Source: Bicyclus anynana (lineage: Eukaryota; Arthropoda; Insecta; Lepidoptera; Nymphalidae). Taken from it: a DNA stretch of 64,000 bases. Of this stretch, positions 1 through 10,854 are shown one piece after another (the stretch's first letter is position 1; every line of letters begins with the position of its first letter). The notes under the pieces were generated by a model. The model was given only the letters and a program-made list of their open reading frames with translations, was not told the DNA's origin and did not search any database. The stretch spans positions 16,290,142 through 16,354,141 of the forward strand of contig NC_069097.1 in the NCBI RefSeq assembly GCF_947172395.1, given 5' to 3'. Made by a program: the position numbers and the translations under genes.

Positions 1-516
1 AGCCGAACTGCATAACTAATATTTTTTTCACTACTCTTGCTCAAAAACACTGTCATATTACCACTCCATAGCGGGGCTAAACAAGCATATTAGCCTCTAG
101 GGGCTAAAGTAATTTTGTTTTTTTAATTCTTGTCTGTTACGAGTACTAGCCAAGTACTAGCTTACTATAAAACGGAGGAGGTTTTATTCGAAAATAGAAT
201 CATTATAGGTAAGGCACTGATTGTTTTGAAAAATAAATAAAAAACTTTAAATTGTAATGAAATGCAGCGTTCTTGTCTGTGGAATGCGTTTATTTTTTTA
301 TTTAATTTTTATTGAGTTGCGAATAGAGCGAGATTTGAAGACATGGGACATCCTTTACGGTGTAAACCCTTGCCTCTTTCTCATGTGAAAAAAATAAAAT
401 TAAAAAACAATTGGCGTGAATAATACACACTTGATTTTTTTCAGAAATTCATTGTAAATTTGTGACCGTAACTTACATATTTTTCAACAATAATTGTTAT
501 TGTTGTCTTCATCTAG

Positions 517-739
517 TGAGAATGGTGATCCTAATTTGGAGATGGATGAAATTTTCAATCTGTTACCATCAAAGTCGGAGCACATTTACTTAAATACTTA
601 CCTACGATACCTACGAATGCCTACGAAAAATTCAATAAGTGAAGAAAACAACAACGAATGGATTCACTTACGAAAGGAGTTTTTTAAACTATTATCTCCC
701 ACGTTTACCTCACGTACTCATTATTCATCTTCACAGTAG
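517..739 (+). CDS. Putative terminal exon of an unrecognised protein (partial)
   Basis: The open frame has no ATG at its start. It begins right after a good 3' splice site, a T-rich tract ending TCATCTAG at 509-516. It enters in mid-codon, runs about 74 codons to TAG at 737-739, and is followed by an AATAAA at about 820. That is the layout of a last coding exon plus 3' UTR. The peptide is acidic then basic (DEIFNLLPSKSEHIYLNTYL near its start, SSSQ at its end), and I recognise no family. It lies on the same strand as, and upstream of, the ALT-1 end exons. So either it belongs to a gene nested in an ALT-1 intron, or ALT-1 is only a fragment, or the frame belongs to a mobile element: GGGGCTAA-type inverted ends occur at 99-108 and 961-970. 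Coding status is uncertain. Confidence 0.35.
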
Positions 740-1313
740 TCGGAAATTATGTTACCGGGTAAAAGCATCTCCCTTAATATCCAAAATTGTAGACTTTGTA
801 CATTTAATTTTCAATTAAAATAAATCATTGAATATTGTACTAAACTATTTTATTTTCTCGCAATCGTAGTGAAAAGCAGAGTGTAACACGTGGGGCTAAC
901 CCATTATAAACTCGGTTTCTATTTAGGCGCTCTAAAAATACCTCGTATATAATGGGTCTTTTTAGCCCCTTGTATAACAATCTACTATTTTACTAAAAAA
1001 AAAAACCTCTTTATGTTTTCATACAAAGTAATTTAAACAATTCCGACTATCCATGTCAAACTGGGCTACGTCATAATTATAAGGATGCGTATAAGGGACA
1101 CATTTTAAGATATATTTACAAAAGAAATATCGAAAATATTAATTTTAGAACACGAAACATCATGAACATTTTTAATTAATTTTCGGTAAAGATTAGAGTT
1201 ATGAGAAATATTCCCGAGCAGCTTGCATAGGTGAAAAGTAAAACTGGGAGGGTATTTCACATATTTGTGAATAAGGCATGAGGAACTAAATGTAATATAC
1301 CGTCCGTGTGCAG

Positions 1314-1930
1314 GGCGCCATGTACGCGTTCCCCAAGATCACGTTGCCGCCCAAGGCCATCGAGGCGGCGAACAAGGAGGGCAAGCTGCCCGACGTCTTC
1401 TACGCCTCGCGCCTGCTGGAGGAGACCGGTGAGTGCGCCCACCGCTGCCACTCGTACTTCTTTGTCTCTTGTCATCATCATCGTATCAGCCGATGGACGA
1501 CCGCTGCAGGACATTGGCCTTTTGGGACTTCCAAACGTCAAGATACTGAGCCGCCTGTATCCAGCGAATCCCTGCGACTAACTTGATGTCGTCAACTGCG
1601 CTTTGTAGCCGCGGACCATCGAGAGTGTTTCGAACAAGTTTGCCAAGCTATAGTTTGTGTATAGAATATATTTAATGGTGTTAAATATTTTCTGTGTGAC
1701 CTTAACTCATAATTTAGTTGCAGAACTTGGATGCGATGCATCTCCATATCTGATTCCTCTATGGTGTGTGTGTGTGTGCAGGCATCAGCATAGTGCCCGG
1801 CAGCGGCTTCGGACAGTACCCCGGCACCTACCACTTCCGCACCACCATCCTGCCGCAGGAGCCGCTGCTGCGGGAGATGCTGGACAGCTTCAAGACCTTC
1901 CACGCCAACTTCAGCAAGGAGTTCGCGTAG
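1314..1930 (+). CDS. Alanine aminotransferase ALT-1, last two exons (partial)
   Basis: Two exons, 1314-1428 and 1782-1930, encode the C-terminal 87 residues of a class I/II PLP-dependent alanine aminotransferase, which converts L-alanine + 2-oxoglutarate to pyruvate + L-glutamate. Landmarks are GAMYAFPKI at the exon start, RLLEETG across the intron, and VPGSGFGQ followed by TYHFRTTIL, the conserved C-terminal signature of the family. Splice sites are TGTGCAG before 1314, GTGAGT at 1429 and GTGTGTGCAG before 1782. Stop is TAG at 1928-1930. Exon lengths (115 and 149 nt) and intron phase match the last two exons of ALT-2 exactly, and about 43 of 87 residues are identical by eye. ALT-1 is the copy closer to the family consensus. 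Earlier exons were not found in the 1.3 kb available, so they lie off the left edge or are missing. The intron holds a LINE tail and a GT microsatellite. Confidence 0.88.
1462..1620 (-). mobile_element. LINE 3' end fragment (RTE/endonuclease-RT type) in ALT-1 intron
   Basis: Read on the minus strand, this stretch translates to a degraded C-terminal tail with VAGIRWIQAAQ and VWKS. It matches the DDI-x-VAG-x-W-x-x-A-Q-D-R-x-x-WKS pattern that ends many insect endonuclease-reverse transcriptase ORFs. It is followed by an ATC-rich tail. Similar fragments in the same orientation occur at 24197-24382 and 41310-41515. It is a dead 5'-truncated copy. Confidence 0.6.
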
Positions 1931-2060
1931 GCGCCACTCATGAGAGTAGCTTGGCGTCACCCACATCGGATATGTATTGCGATTTATAACCAAAACTTCA
2001 CAAATGGGTTAATATGTGTGCGACCTTGACTATAACAGCGAGGTAAGTTTTTGATAACTA

Positions 2061-2206
2061 ACAGTGGAATTCATAGACGTTGTAGGGGCACCCCCAGGTT
2101 GTAGCCGCAGAGTGTCGAATTCTCGAACAAATAGAGGTTAAATTCGACACTTAGCGGCTGAATGATCCCCTAGCGGTGCCCCTACAATGTCTATGAATTC
2201 CACTGT
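2061..2206. mobile_element. 146-bp fold-back element (MITE-like)
   Basis: The outer arms, 2061-2092 and 2175-2206, are reverse complements apart from a mismatch (ACAGTGGAATTCATAGAC... pairs with ...GTCTATGAATTCCACTGT). The interior also pairs: the segment with GCCGCAGAGTGTCGAATT matches the one with AATTCGACACTTAGCGGC. The whole unit therefore folds into one long hairpin. It lies 131 bp past the ALT-1 stop codon, probably in or beside its 3' UTR. No convincing target duplication is visible. Confidence 0.7.
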
Positions 2207-2575
2207 GAATAGTATAATGTAGGTTAAATATACAATTAAGTTATCTAAAGCTTACCTTACCACCTAAGGGAAGGAAAACATTATAGTAGGGGAGCCGAAG
2301 GAGGGTATTTTTGCAGTTACTCGAGCGCGGCAGTTGAACATAAGGGACTCTACCTTGCACGTTGTTGAGTACCCCCACCAAGTATGAGCCCTTAATATTG
2401 GTGGGTACGTTTATTTTTTTTTACATGCAAATAAAAAATGAAATTTTTAATTATTTCATTATATATTTTATTATTTTTATTAATAAACTAAGAAAATTTG
2501 CTTTAATACTAAATTTAGCCCAATAACCCTCTAAAAATCTCTTGTGTTTGTATAAATATTCATTTCTGTTCAATA

Positions 2576-2669
2576 GAGATGACGACAGTTTTTTTAATTG
2601 TATTTAAATTAGGTATAGTAGGCTAATAGTAAAGCAATTTTCTAAAAGTAACAGGATATCTGCGATCAT
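2576..2669 (+). mobile_element. Left end of a 500-bp MITE, broken by the minisatellite
   Basis: This segment closely matches the first ~95 bp of the intact element at 30309-30808, from the GGGATGATGAC-type terminus (here GAGATGACGAC) to TGCGATCAT. It then stops abruptly where the 75-bp array begins. The rest of the MITE is not present at the other side of the array. Confidence 0.7.
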
Positions 2670-2673
2670 ACAT

Positions 2674-5600
2674 AACACTGGACGGAGGAACGCCATCGTG
2701 TGCAGATTTGCGTTTCAAACTTGGCTGCCTTGTAAAGTTGCAATCCGAAACACTGGACGGAGGAACGCCAAAGTGTGCAGATTTGCGTTTCAAACTTGGC
2801 TGCCTTGTAAAGTTGCAATCCGAAACACTGGACGGAGGAACGCCAAAGTGTGCAAATTTGCGTTTCAAACTTGGCTGCCTTGTAAAGTTGCAATCCGAAA
2901 CACTGGACGGAGGAACGCCATCGTGTGCAGATTTGCGTTTCAAACTTGGCTGCCTTGTAAAGTTGCAATCCGAAACACTGGACGGAGGAACGCCAAAGTG
3001 TGCAGATTTGCGTTTCAAACTTGGCTGCCTTGTAAAGTTGCATTCCGAAACACTGGACGGAGGAACGCCAAAGTGTGCAGATTTGCGTTTCAAACTTGGC
3101 TGCCTTGTAAAGTTGCAATCCGAAACACTGGACGGAGGAACGCCAAAGTGTGCAGATTTGCGTTTCAAACTTGGCTGCCTTGTAAAGTTGCAATCCGAAA
3201 CACTGGACGGAGGAACGCCAAAGTGTGCAGATTTGCGTTTCAAACTTGGCTGCCTTGTAAAGTTGCAATCCGAAACACTGGACGGAGGAACGCCATCGTG
3301 TGCAGATTTGCGTTTCAAACTTGGCTGCCTTGTAAAGTTGCAATCCGAAACACTGGACGGAGGAACGCCAAAGTGTGCAGATTTGCGTTTCAAACTTGGC
3401 TGCCTTGTAAAGTTGCAATCCGAAACACTGGACGGAGGAACGCCAAAGTGTGCAAATTTGCGTTTCAAACTTGGCTGCCTTGTAAAGTTGCAATCCGAAA
3501 CACTGGACGGAGGAACGCCATCGTGTGCAGATTTGCGTTTCAAACTTGGCTGCCTTGTAAAGTTGCAATCCGAAACACTGGACGGAGGAACGCCAAAGTG
3601 TGCAGATTTGCGTTTCAAACTTGGCTGCCTTGTAAAGTTGCATTCCGAAACACTGGACGGAGGAACGCCAAAGTGTGCAGATTTGCGTTTCAAACTTGGC
3701 TGCCTTGTAAAGTTGCAATCCGAAACACTGGACGGAGGAACGCCAAAGTGTGCAGATTTGCGTTTCAAACTTGGCTGCCTTGTAAAGTTGCAATCCGAAA
3801 CACTGGACGGAGGAACGCCAAAGTGTGCAGATTTGCGTTTCAAACTTGGCTGCCTTGTAAAGTTGCAATCCGAAACACTGGACGGAGGAACGCCATCGTG
3901 TGCAGATTTACGTTTCAAACTTGGCTGCCTTGTAAAGTTGCAATCCGAAACACTGGACGGAGGAACGCCAAAGTGTGCAGATTTGCGTTTCAAACTTGGC
4001 TGCCTTGTAAAGTTGCAATCAGAAACACTGGACGGAGGAACGCCATCGTGTGCATATTTGCGTTTCAAACTTGGCTGCCTTGTAAAGTTGCAATCCGAAA
4101 CACTGGACGGAGGAACGCCATCGTGTGCAGATTTGCGTTTCAAACTTGGCTGCCTTGTAAAGTTGCAATCCGAAACACTGGACGGAGGAACGCCAAAGTG
4201 TGCAGATTTGCGTTTCAAACTTGGCTGCCTTGTAAAGTTGCAATCCGAAACACTGGACGGAGGAACGCCAAAGTGTGCAGATTTGCGTTTCAAACTTGGC
4301 TGCCTTGTAAAGTTGCAATCCGAAACACTGGACGGAGGAACGCCAAAGTGTGCAGATTTGCGTTTCAAACTTGGCTGCCTTGTAAAGTTGCAATCCGAAA
4401 CACTGGACGGAGGAACGCCAAAGTGTGCAGATTTGCGTTTCAAACTTGGCTGCCTTGTAAAGTTGCAATCCGAAACACTGGACGGAGGAACGCCATCGTG
4501 TGCAGATTTGCGTTTCAAACTTGGCTGCCTTGTAAAGTTGCAATCCGAAACACTGGACGGAGGAACGCCAAAGTGTGCAGATTTGCGTTTCAAACTTGGC
4601 TGCCTTGTAAAGTTGCAATCCGAAACACTGGACGGAGGAACGCCAAAATGTGCAGATTTGCGTTTCAAACTTGGCTGCCTTGTAAAGTTGCAATCCGAAA
4701 CACTGGACGGAGGAACGCCAAAGTGTGCAGATTTGCGTTTCAAACTTGGCTGCCTTGTAAAGTTGCAATCCGAAACACTGGACGGAGGAACGCCATCGTG
4801 TGCAGATTTACGTTTCAAACTTGGCTGCCTTGTAAAGTTGCAATCCGAAACACTGGACGGAGGAACGCCAAAGTGTGCAGATTTGCGTTTCAAACTTGAC
4901 TGCCTTGTAAAGTTGCAATCAGAAACACTGGACGGAGGAACGCCATCGTGTGCATATTTGCGTTTCAAACTTGGCTGCCTTGTAAAGTTGCAATCCGAAA
5001 CACTGGACGGAGGAACGCCAAAGTGTGCAGATTTGCGTTTCAAACTTGGCTGCCTTGTAAAGTTGCAATCCGAAACACTGGACGGAGGAACGCCATCGTG
5101 TGCAGATTTGCGTTTCAAACTTGGCTGCCTTGTAAAGTTGCAATCCGAAACACTGGACGGAGGAACGCCAAAGTGTGCAGATTTGCGTTTCAAACTTGGC
5201 TGCCTTGTAAAGTTGCAATCCGAAACACTGGACGGAGGAACGCCAAAGTGTGCAGATTTGCGTTTCAAACTTGGCTGCCTTGTAAAGTTGCAATCCGAAA
5301 CACTGGACGGAGGAACGCCAAAGTGTGCAGATTTGCGTTTCAAACTTGGCTGCCTTGTAAAGTTGCAATCCGAAACACTGGACGGAGGAACGCCAAAGTG
5401 TGCAGATTTGCGTTTCAAACTTGGCTGCCTTGTAAAGTTGCAATCCGAAACACTGGACGGAGGAACGCCATCGTGTGCAGATTTACGTTTCAAACTTGGC
5501 TGCCTTGTAAAGTTGCAATCCGAAACACTGGACGGAGGAACGCCAAAGTGTGCAGATTTGCGTTTCAAACTTGGCTGCCTTGTAAAGTTGCAATCAGAAA

Positions 5601-7183
5601 CACTGGACGGAGGAACGCCATCGTGTGCATATTTGCGTTTCAAACTTGGCTGCCTTGTATAGTTGCAATCCGAAACACTGGACGGAGGAACGCCAAAGTG
5701 TGCAGATTTGCGTTTCAAACTTGGCTGCCTTGTAAAGTTGCAATCCGAAACACTGGATGGAGGAACGCCATCGTGTGCAGATTTGCGTTTCAAACTTGGC
5801 TGCCTTGTAAAGTTGCAATCCGAAACACTGGACGGAGGAACGCCATCGTGTGCAGATTTGCGTTTCAAACTTGGCTGCCTTGTAAAGTTGCAATCCGAAA
5901 CACTGGACGGAGGAACGCCAAAGTGTGCAGATTTGCGTTTCAAACTTGGCTGCCTTGTAAAGTTGCAATCCGAAACACTGGACGGAGGAACGCCATCGTG
6001 TGCAGATTTGCGTTTCAAACTTGGCTGCCTTGTAAAGTTGCAATCCGAAACACTGGACGGAGGAACGCCATCGTGTACAGATTTGCGTTTCAAACTTGGC
6101 TGCCTTGTAAAGTTGCAATCCGAAACACTGGACGGAGGAACGCCAAAGTGTGCAGATTTGCGTTTCAAACTTGGCTGCCTTGTAAAGTTGCAATCCGAAA
6201 CACTGGACGGAAGAACGCCAAAGTGGGCAGATTTGCGTTTCAAACTTGGCTGCCTTGTAAAGTTGCAATCCGAAACACTGGACGGAGGAACGCCATCGTG
6301 TGCATATTTGCGTTTCAAACTTGGCTGCCTTGTAAAGTTGCAATCCGAAACACTGGACGGAGGAACGCCAAAGCGTGCAGATTTGCGTTTCAAACTTGGC
6401 TGCCTTGTAAAGTTGCAATCCGAAACACTGGACGGAGGAACGCCATCGTGTGCAGATTTGCGTTTCAAACTTGGCTGCCTTGTAAAGTTGCAATCCGAAA
6501 CACTGGACGGAGGAACGCCGTCGTGTGCAGATTTGCGTTTCAAACTTGGCTGCCTTGTAAAGTTGCAATCCGAAACACTGGACGGAGGAACGCCAAAGTG
6601 TGCAGATTTGCGTTTCAAACTTGGCTGCCTTGTAAAGTTGCAATCCGAAACACTGGACGGAGGAACGCCATCGTGTGCAGATTTGCGTTTCAAACTTGGC
6701 TGCCTTGTAAAGTTGCAATCCGAAACACTGGACGGAGGAACGCCAAAGTGTGCAGATTTGCGTTTCAAACTTGGCTGCCTTGTAAAGTTGCAATCCGAAA
6801 CACTGGACGGAGGAACGCCAAAGTGTGCAAATTTGCGTTTCAAACTTGGCTGCCGTGTAAAGTTGCAATCCGAAACACTGGACGGAGGAACGCCATCGTG
6901 TGCAGATTTGCGTTTCAAACTTGGCTGCCTTGTAAAGTTGCAATCCGAAACACTGGACGGAGGAACGCCAAAGTGTGCAGATTTGCGTTTCAAACTTGGC
7001 TGCCTTGTAAAGTTGCAATCCGAAACACTGGACGGAGGAACGCCATCGTGTGCAGATTTGCGTTTCAAACTTGGCTGCCTTGTAAAGTTGCAATCCGAAA
7101 CACTGGACGGAGGAACGCCAAAGTGTGCAGATTTGCGTTTCAAACTTGGCTGCCTTGTAAAGTTGCAATCCGAAACACTGGAC
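2674..7183. repeat. 75-bp minisatellite, sixty units in register
   Basis: The word AACACTGGA recurs every 75 bp from 2674 to 7174, an interval of exactly 4500 bp, so there are sixty units and no net insertion or deletion. Units differ mainly at one site (GCCAAAGTG versus GCCATCGTG) plus rarer changes: GCAAATTTG, GCATATTTG, CAATCAGAA and GCATTCCGA. Because 75 is 25 codons and the unit has few stops, several frames on both strands stay open for hundreds of codons. None begins with ATG, and the unit-to-unit changes alter residues freely, so I treat them as non-coding. Marker variants recur at 600, 900 and 675 bp, which shows higher-order duplication blocks. Confidence 0.95.
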
Positions 7184-7185
7184 TG

Positions 7186-7418
7186 CTGCTGCTGCCCCCC
7201 ATTATGTGCCCCGACGACAAGCCCGCATCAGCGCAGACGGCGCAACGCATGGTGCCCGCGCACCCCGCCGCCTTGTGTCCTTCTCCACCGCACCGGAAGC
7301 ACAGTCTGCTCCGGTCCTTCTTTGAGGGGCAAACGGGGCCCGTGTGCCCCATGCTCATGCATCTAAAGCAGCGCAAGGGGCGTTGCTCAACTCCAGCCAA
7401 GAAGTATGGTTTCTTCAC
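7186..7418 (-). pseudogene. Retrotransposon ORF1 (gag-like) zinc-knuckle fragment
   Basis: Read on the minus strand from 7418, the frame encodes an N-terminal KKPYFLAGVEQRPLRC followed by three Cys-rich knuckles: CFRCMSMGHTGPVC, CFRCGGEGHKAAGC, and CAVC followed by a GHIMGG-type tail. Tandem CCHC knuckles with DRSRLCFRCG between them are typical of ORF1 proteins of R1/TRAS-type non-LTR retrotransposons, where they bind element RNA. Only this C-terminal domain is present. The frame runs 13-14 codons into the first 75-bp unit and stops. No reverse transcriptase is nearby, so this is a dead fragment caught inside the inverted-repeat element. Confidence 0.75.
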
Positions 7419-9226
7419 ATTGTTGTTTCGTTGATTTCGCTGTCGCTGGTTTATTGGGATCCATGATTGAAAAATTTTTCAATGAGAAAACACGTTTTCA
7501 ACAAACTTTAAATTTCAATGTTAACGGCCACAAACTTCTAATGACAGGCTCTCAGGCTCACGGTTACAGCTCACAGGCCAAAATCAGGGTTTAGGGCAAC
7601 CAAAATAAAAACTAACTTCAGTAATACTCAACCAACACGTCAGATTAAGATAAAGGTGTGCATTTTAAAAATCTGACGATTTGAACGTAACGTAATGGAA
7701 TGGGAGGGTTCCAAAGTTACAAAATAAAACCCTATATTTCAGTTCTTGAGTTACGAGCGCGATTAATTTTTTACTTATTTTGAAGGAATAACCTCCTAAT
7801 CAATTGCTAAAATTTTCTGACAATTTCAGTAAGCCAAAGAAACAAAAATTGCTTTTAAAGTGTGTAGTTTTTTTTACCGCTAAAAGCGAAAAAAGTAAAT
7901 AACCATTTATTCTTCCTATAATTTAATCTACCAAATGTAATCGGTCCCAATGACGCTCGAGTAACTGCGAATTTAGCATCCCGGGCTCCCCTACTATTAC
8001 ATGCATGGCGGTAATCATTTACCAATAGGTCGTTTGCCCACTAGCATAATGATAAAGATATAAACGATGTACGGAACCACCAAATCTATTCTCATTTGAA
8101 ACATCAATTTTCTGGTTCTTTTGAAAGAAATACAGAATATTGATACATGCGTTGCGAACGGATCAATAAAATGATGAAGAATATAAGCAAATAGTACTGG
8201 GTGATGTTAAATGTGTCATTGATTGAATTGCGCCTTACATACGTTTGTTATTATAAGATTAATTGTTCATTACCTTCTATATTGTTTCCCTCATTATGGT
8301 TGTTTTATTCGTTATATTGTGTATTTATTTCTACTCATAACTGTGTTCATGTTAATAATGCTGCGATGAAAACAATTAAAAATTGTGATGTTAGCGTAGA
8401 CAGAAAAAAAAAATAGACGACTGATTAGCGTGCCGGTGTCAGACAAAAAATATTCGATTAGGACTTGGTTCACGTCACAAGACACTAAAGTACACTGCAC
8501 TATGCAGAACCATTTTGTATCAATATATTTTAAGCTAACTGGTTACCAGTGGTGAAGGATGGAATTATGACGAAGGTAAGACGTTCCAAAAAAAAAGAAA
8601 TTCATACCGCTTGATGCAAACTCTGATTTCTCATACATATCCGGCAAGACTCGGCCTGTTTCTTCGCCGCTGCTGGTTTCCTATAGTTTGAAACACGTTA
8701 TGATTGTAATTTTGTTAATCACACTATGTTTCTACTGGCATATGACAATTATCAAAGTTATTTGATATGTTGTTCATGACAACGGATATCGAATCGCCTT
8801 GTCTGGTTTCTAGTCCGCATAATTTGGCTTTTTTTTAGCGAAAGTGACGCATTTTATTTATTCGTCTACTATTTTCTGTGTCTACGGATGTTACTCAATT
8901 TGAAATTTGCCTGTAATATATTATTACTGTTTGATTATTTGTTCCCTACTGTTCTATCGAGTTATATTGCCAAGCCAGCTAGTCCAGACTGTGCCATCTG
9001 TATATATTCGCACAAATTTGCACGGATTTTATTTATATTGGTTCATATTTAAAAAAACTATTTTTTGAATTTTTTTATTAATTGGAACTGTATGATTTGT
9101 AAATATTTTTGCTCTTAATTTTATAATATGTATAGTGAAACCATTCGCTACAATATATGTGTATTAGAATATGTTTAAATTAATTTTAGTGACTAATTCG
9201 GTGATTTCTTAAATGGACTTGCGGCC

Positions 9227-9330
9227 TTATTATGTATCTCAGTGTACCATTCAAACAATCAGTCACTGCATCGATTTTCGTCGTATTTTCGTTTTTGTGA
9301 TCTTGAATGGTACACCGAGTTACATAATAA
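9227..9330. repeat. Inverted repeat, 28-bp arms
   Basis: Arms 9227-9254 and 9303-9330 are reverse complements with about two mismatches (TGTACCATTCAA pairs with TTGAATGGTACA). They are separated by 48 bp. It could be a very short fold-back element. Confidence 0.6.
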
Positions 9331-9510
9331 CCCTGTTGCTCGGAGTCAGTTTTGTACATGTCACCTCATGTGAGAGACCTCACGGCTCCATGACGACTCG
9401 CAGCGTCTGTGATGACCATTGCCCGAGCTGTGACGTCACCGAGTCACTGTACCTTGAAATGTGATACCTATTGCTAAATTTGTTAATATTTAGTGCATTT
9501 ATTGTATAAA

Positions 9511-9666
9511 ATGCCAGATTTACTTAATTATGTTATTTTGAATTTGTTAAATCACAATGTTTGTATTATACCTTATTATTGTACGATATGTGAGGAACAG
9601 TTTGCTCATCGCCTGCGGCCGGTGCATTCCCGTGCGAGGCGAGTTGTTAACAGATTGTTGAAATAA
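9511..9666 (+). CDS. Possible 51-aa small ORF, unknown
   Basis: ATG at 9511, preceded by AAA, opens 51 codons ending TAA at 9664-9666, and an AATAAA overlaps the stop region at 9662. The C-terminal half is basic (RPVHSRARRVVNRLLK) and follows a YYCTICEEQF segment with a Cys-x2-Cys pair. No family is recognised. It could be a chance ORF or the end of a decayed element. Only the ATG context and the adjacent polyadenylation signal favour it. Confidence 0.15.
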   Translation: MPDLLNYVILNLLNHNVCIIPYYCTICEEQFAHRLRPVHSRARRVVNRLLK

Positions 9667-10854
9667 ATTATAAATATCATTGCTTTTTTCTTTATTTTTT
9701 GAATGAACCCATACTTTTCTGAGAACAAGCTGGAAACGATAGTTTTCATTAAGAATAATCGCATCATTTTAAGATACATATTTATTTTAAAAAATAACAG
9801 TAACTCGCCGTGGCCTTAGCCCTTAGATGGACTAAAATTCCTTTATAACAACCCTTAAAAAACTTGAAAGTTTAAGGGTTTACCTCCCTCAGTTTATGCT
9901 CCTGCCCTAACTGAATATGATTAGCGACTATAGAGTTTAGAGCATGTTTGCTTTAGGAAGTAGCAGCTTTCAAATGTGCAGACTCTCTCTCTTCCAAGTA
10001 AAATACGTATTATTTTCATATGCTCTTCACAATAATATGAAAAATCATATCATCAGTCAGACATTAGCTTTATGTTTTGCTAAATATCCTAAAGTCTATA
10101 AATACAACAGATCAAGGGTAGGTCTCGGATTAAAAGATTTTCACCTTCATCGATGTCCTATATTTGATTTGGCTCACCTTTGACACCAATAGAAAGCTAT
10201 AATCAGAAAGTACCTATAGACTATAATTAATTTCCAAAAGAATTAGAGATTGAATCGATCGATTGAAGTAAATATTAGTGTAATTATCGCAAGGCCGCCC
10301 TCTATTGACCCTTTAAGGAAAAAGTAACGTAATGCGATGCAATCGAAACAATCGACGGTGATGTCCCGCTGCCGCTGATAAGCAACCATTGACCCCTGGC
10401 CTCGCAGTCCGCCGCCAGGAAAACCCTAAACCCGACCTGCTCGGAATACTTGATGATAATAATAACCTGGAGCAGATCACGATGGTGATGTGATATCCAT
10501 TTATGAGAAACACCTTTAGTTATAGTACTAGATCGATGCGCGCCAAACTTCAAGTCTGCTTCATAAAGCGTACCTATAGCTGCGCGTTGTACGAAAACAT
10601 CCCAGCCGGATTATCTCTTTCGGCCCCTGTAGTCCGGCGGCCCCGTATCATAGATAATAATTCTATGATTTTCTACGTTCATTTTAAATTTGTTTGTCGG
10701 TAACCAGTCCATATCGAGTAGGATAATAGACAACTTTTCCGCATACATCTGTTAATTAGACTTATCTAAGGTTTTTGAACTTTACCACTAAATAATCTTC
10801 TAGTTTTAATTTATACCTACCTAATAGTCCTATCATATTGAAGTAAGAATATCA

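Larger units (their letters stand above)
2284..7996. mobile_element. 5.7-kb inverted-repeat element carrying a minisatellite
   Basis: The ends are perfect 13-bp inverted repeats, TAGTAGGGGAGCC at 2284-2296 and its complement at 7984-7996. Fifteen or sixteen bases further in, both ends share a second inverted block, GCAGTTACTCGAGCG. The element is flanked by TTA on both sides (2281-2283 and 7997-7999), a 3-bp target duplication of the type seen with PIF/Harbinger transposons; assignment to that superfamily is inference. No transposase is visible, so it is non-autonomous. Its content, left to right, is AT-rich DNA, the left end of another MITE, sixty 75-bp tandem units, a retrotransposon ORF1 fragment on the minus strand, and AT-rich DNA. 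It sits about 350 bp downstream of the ALT-1 stop. Confidence 0.75.

Noticed and set aside
2623..7143. A 1506-codon open frame on the minus strand and several long plus-strand frames in the same place
   Set aside because: They are by-products of a 75-bp unit that is a multiple of three and has few stops. Several frames are open at once, none has an ATG start, and unit differences change residues freely.
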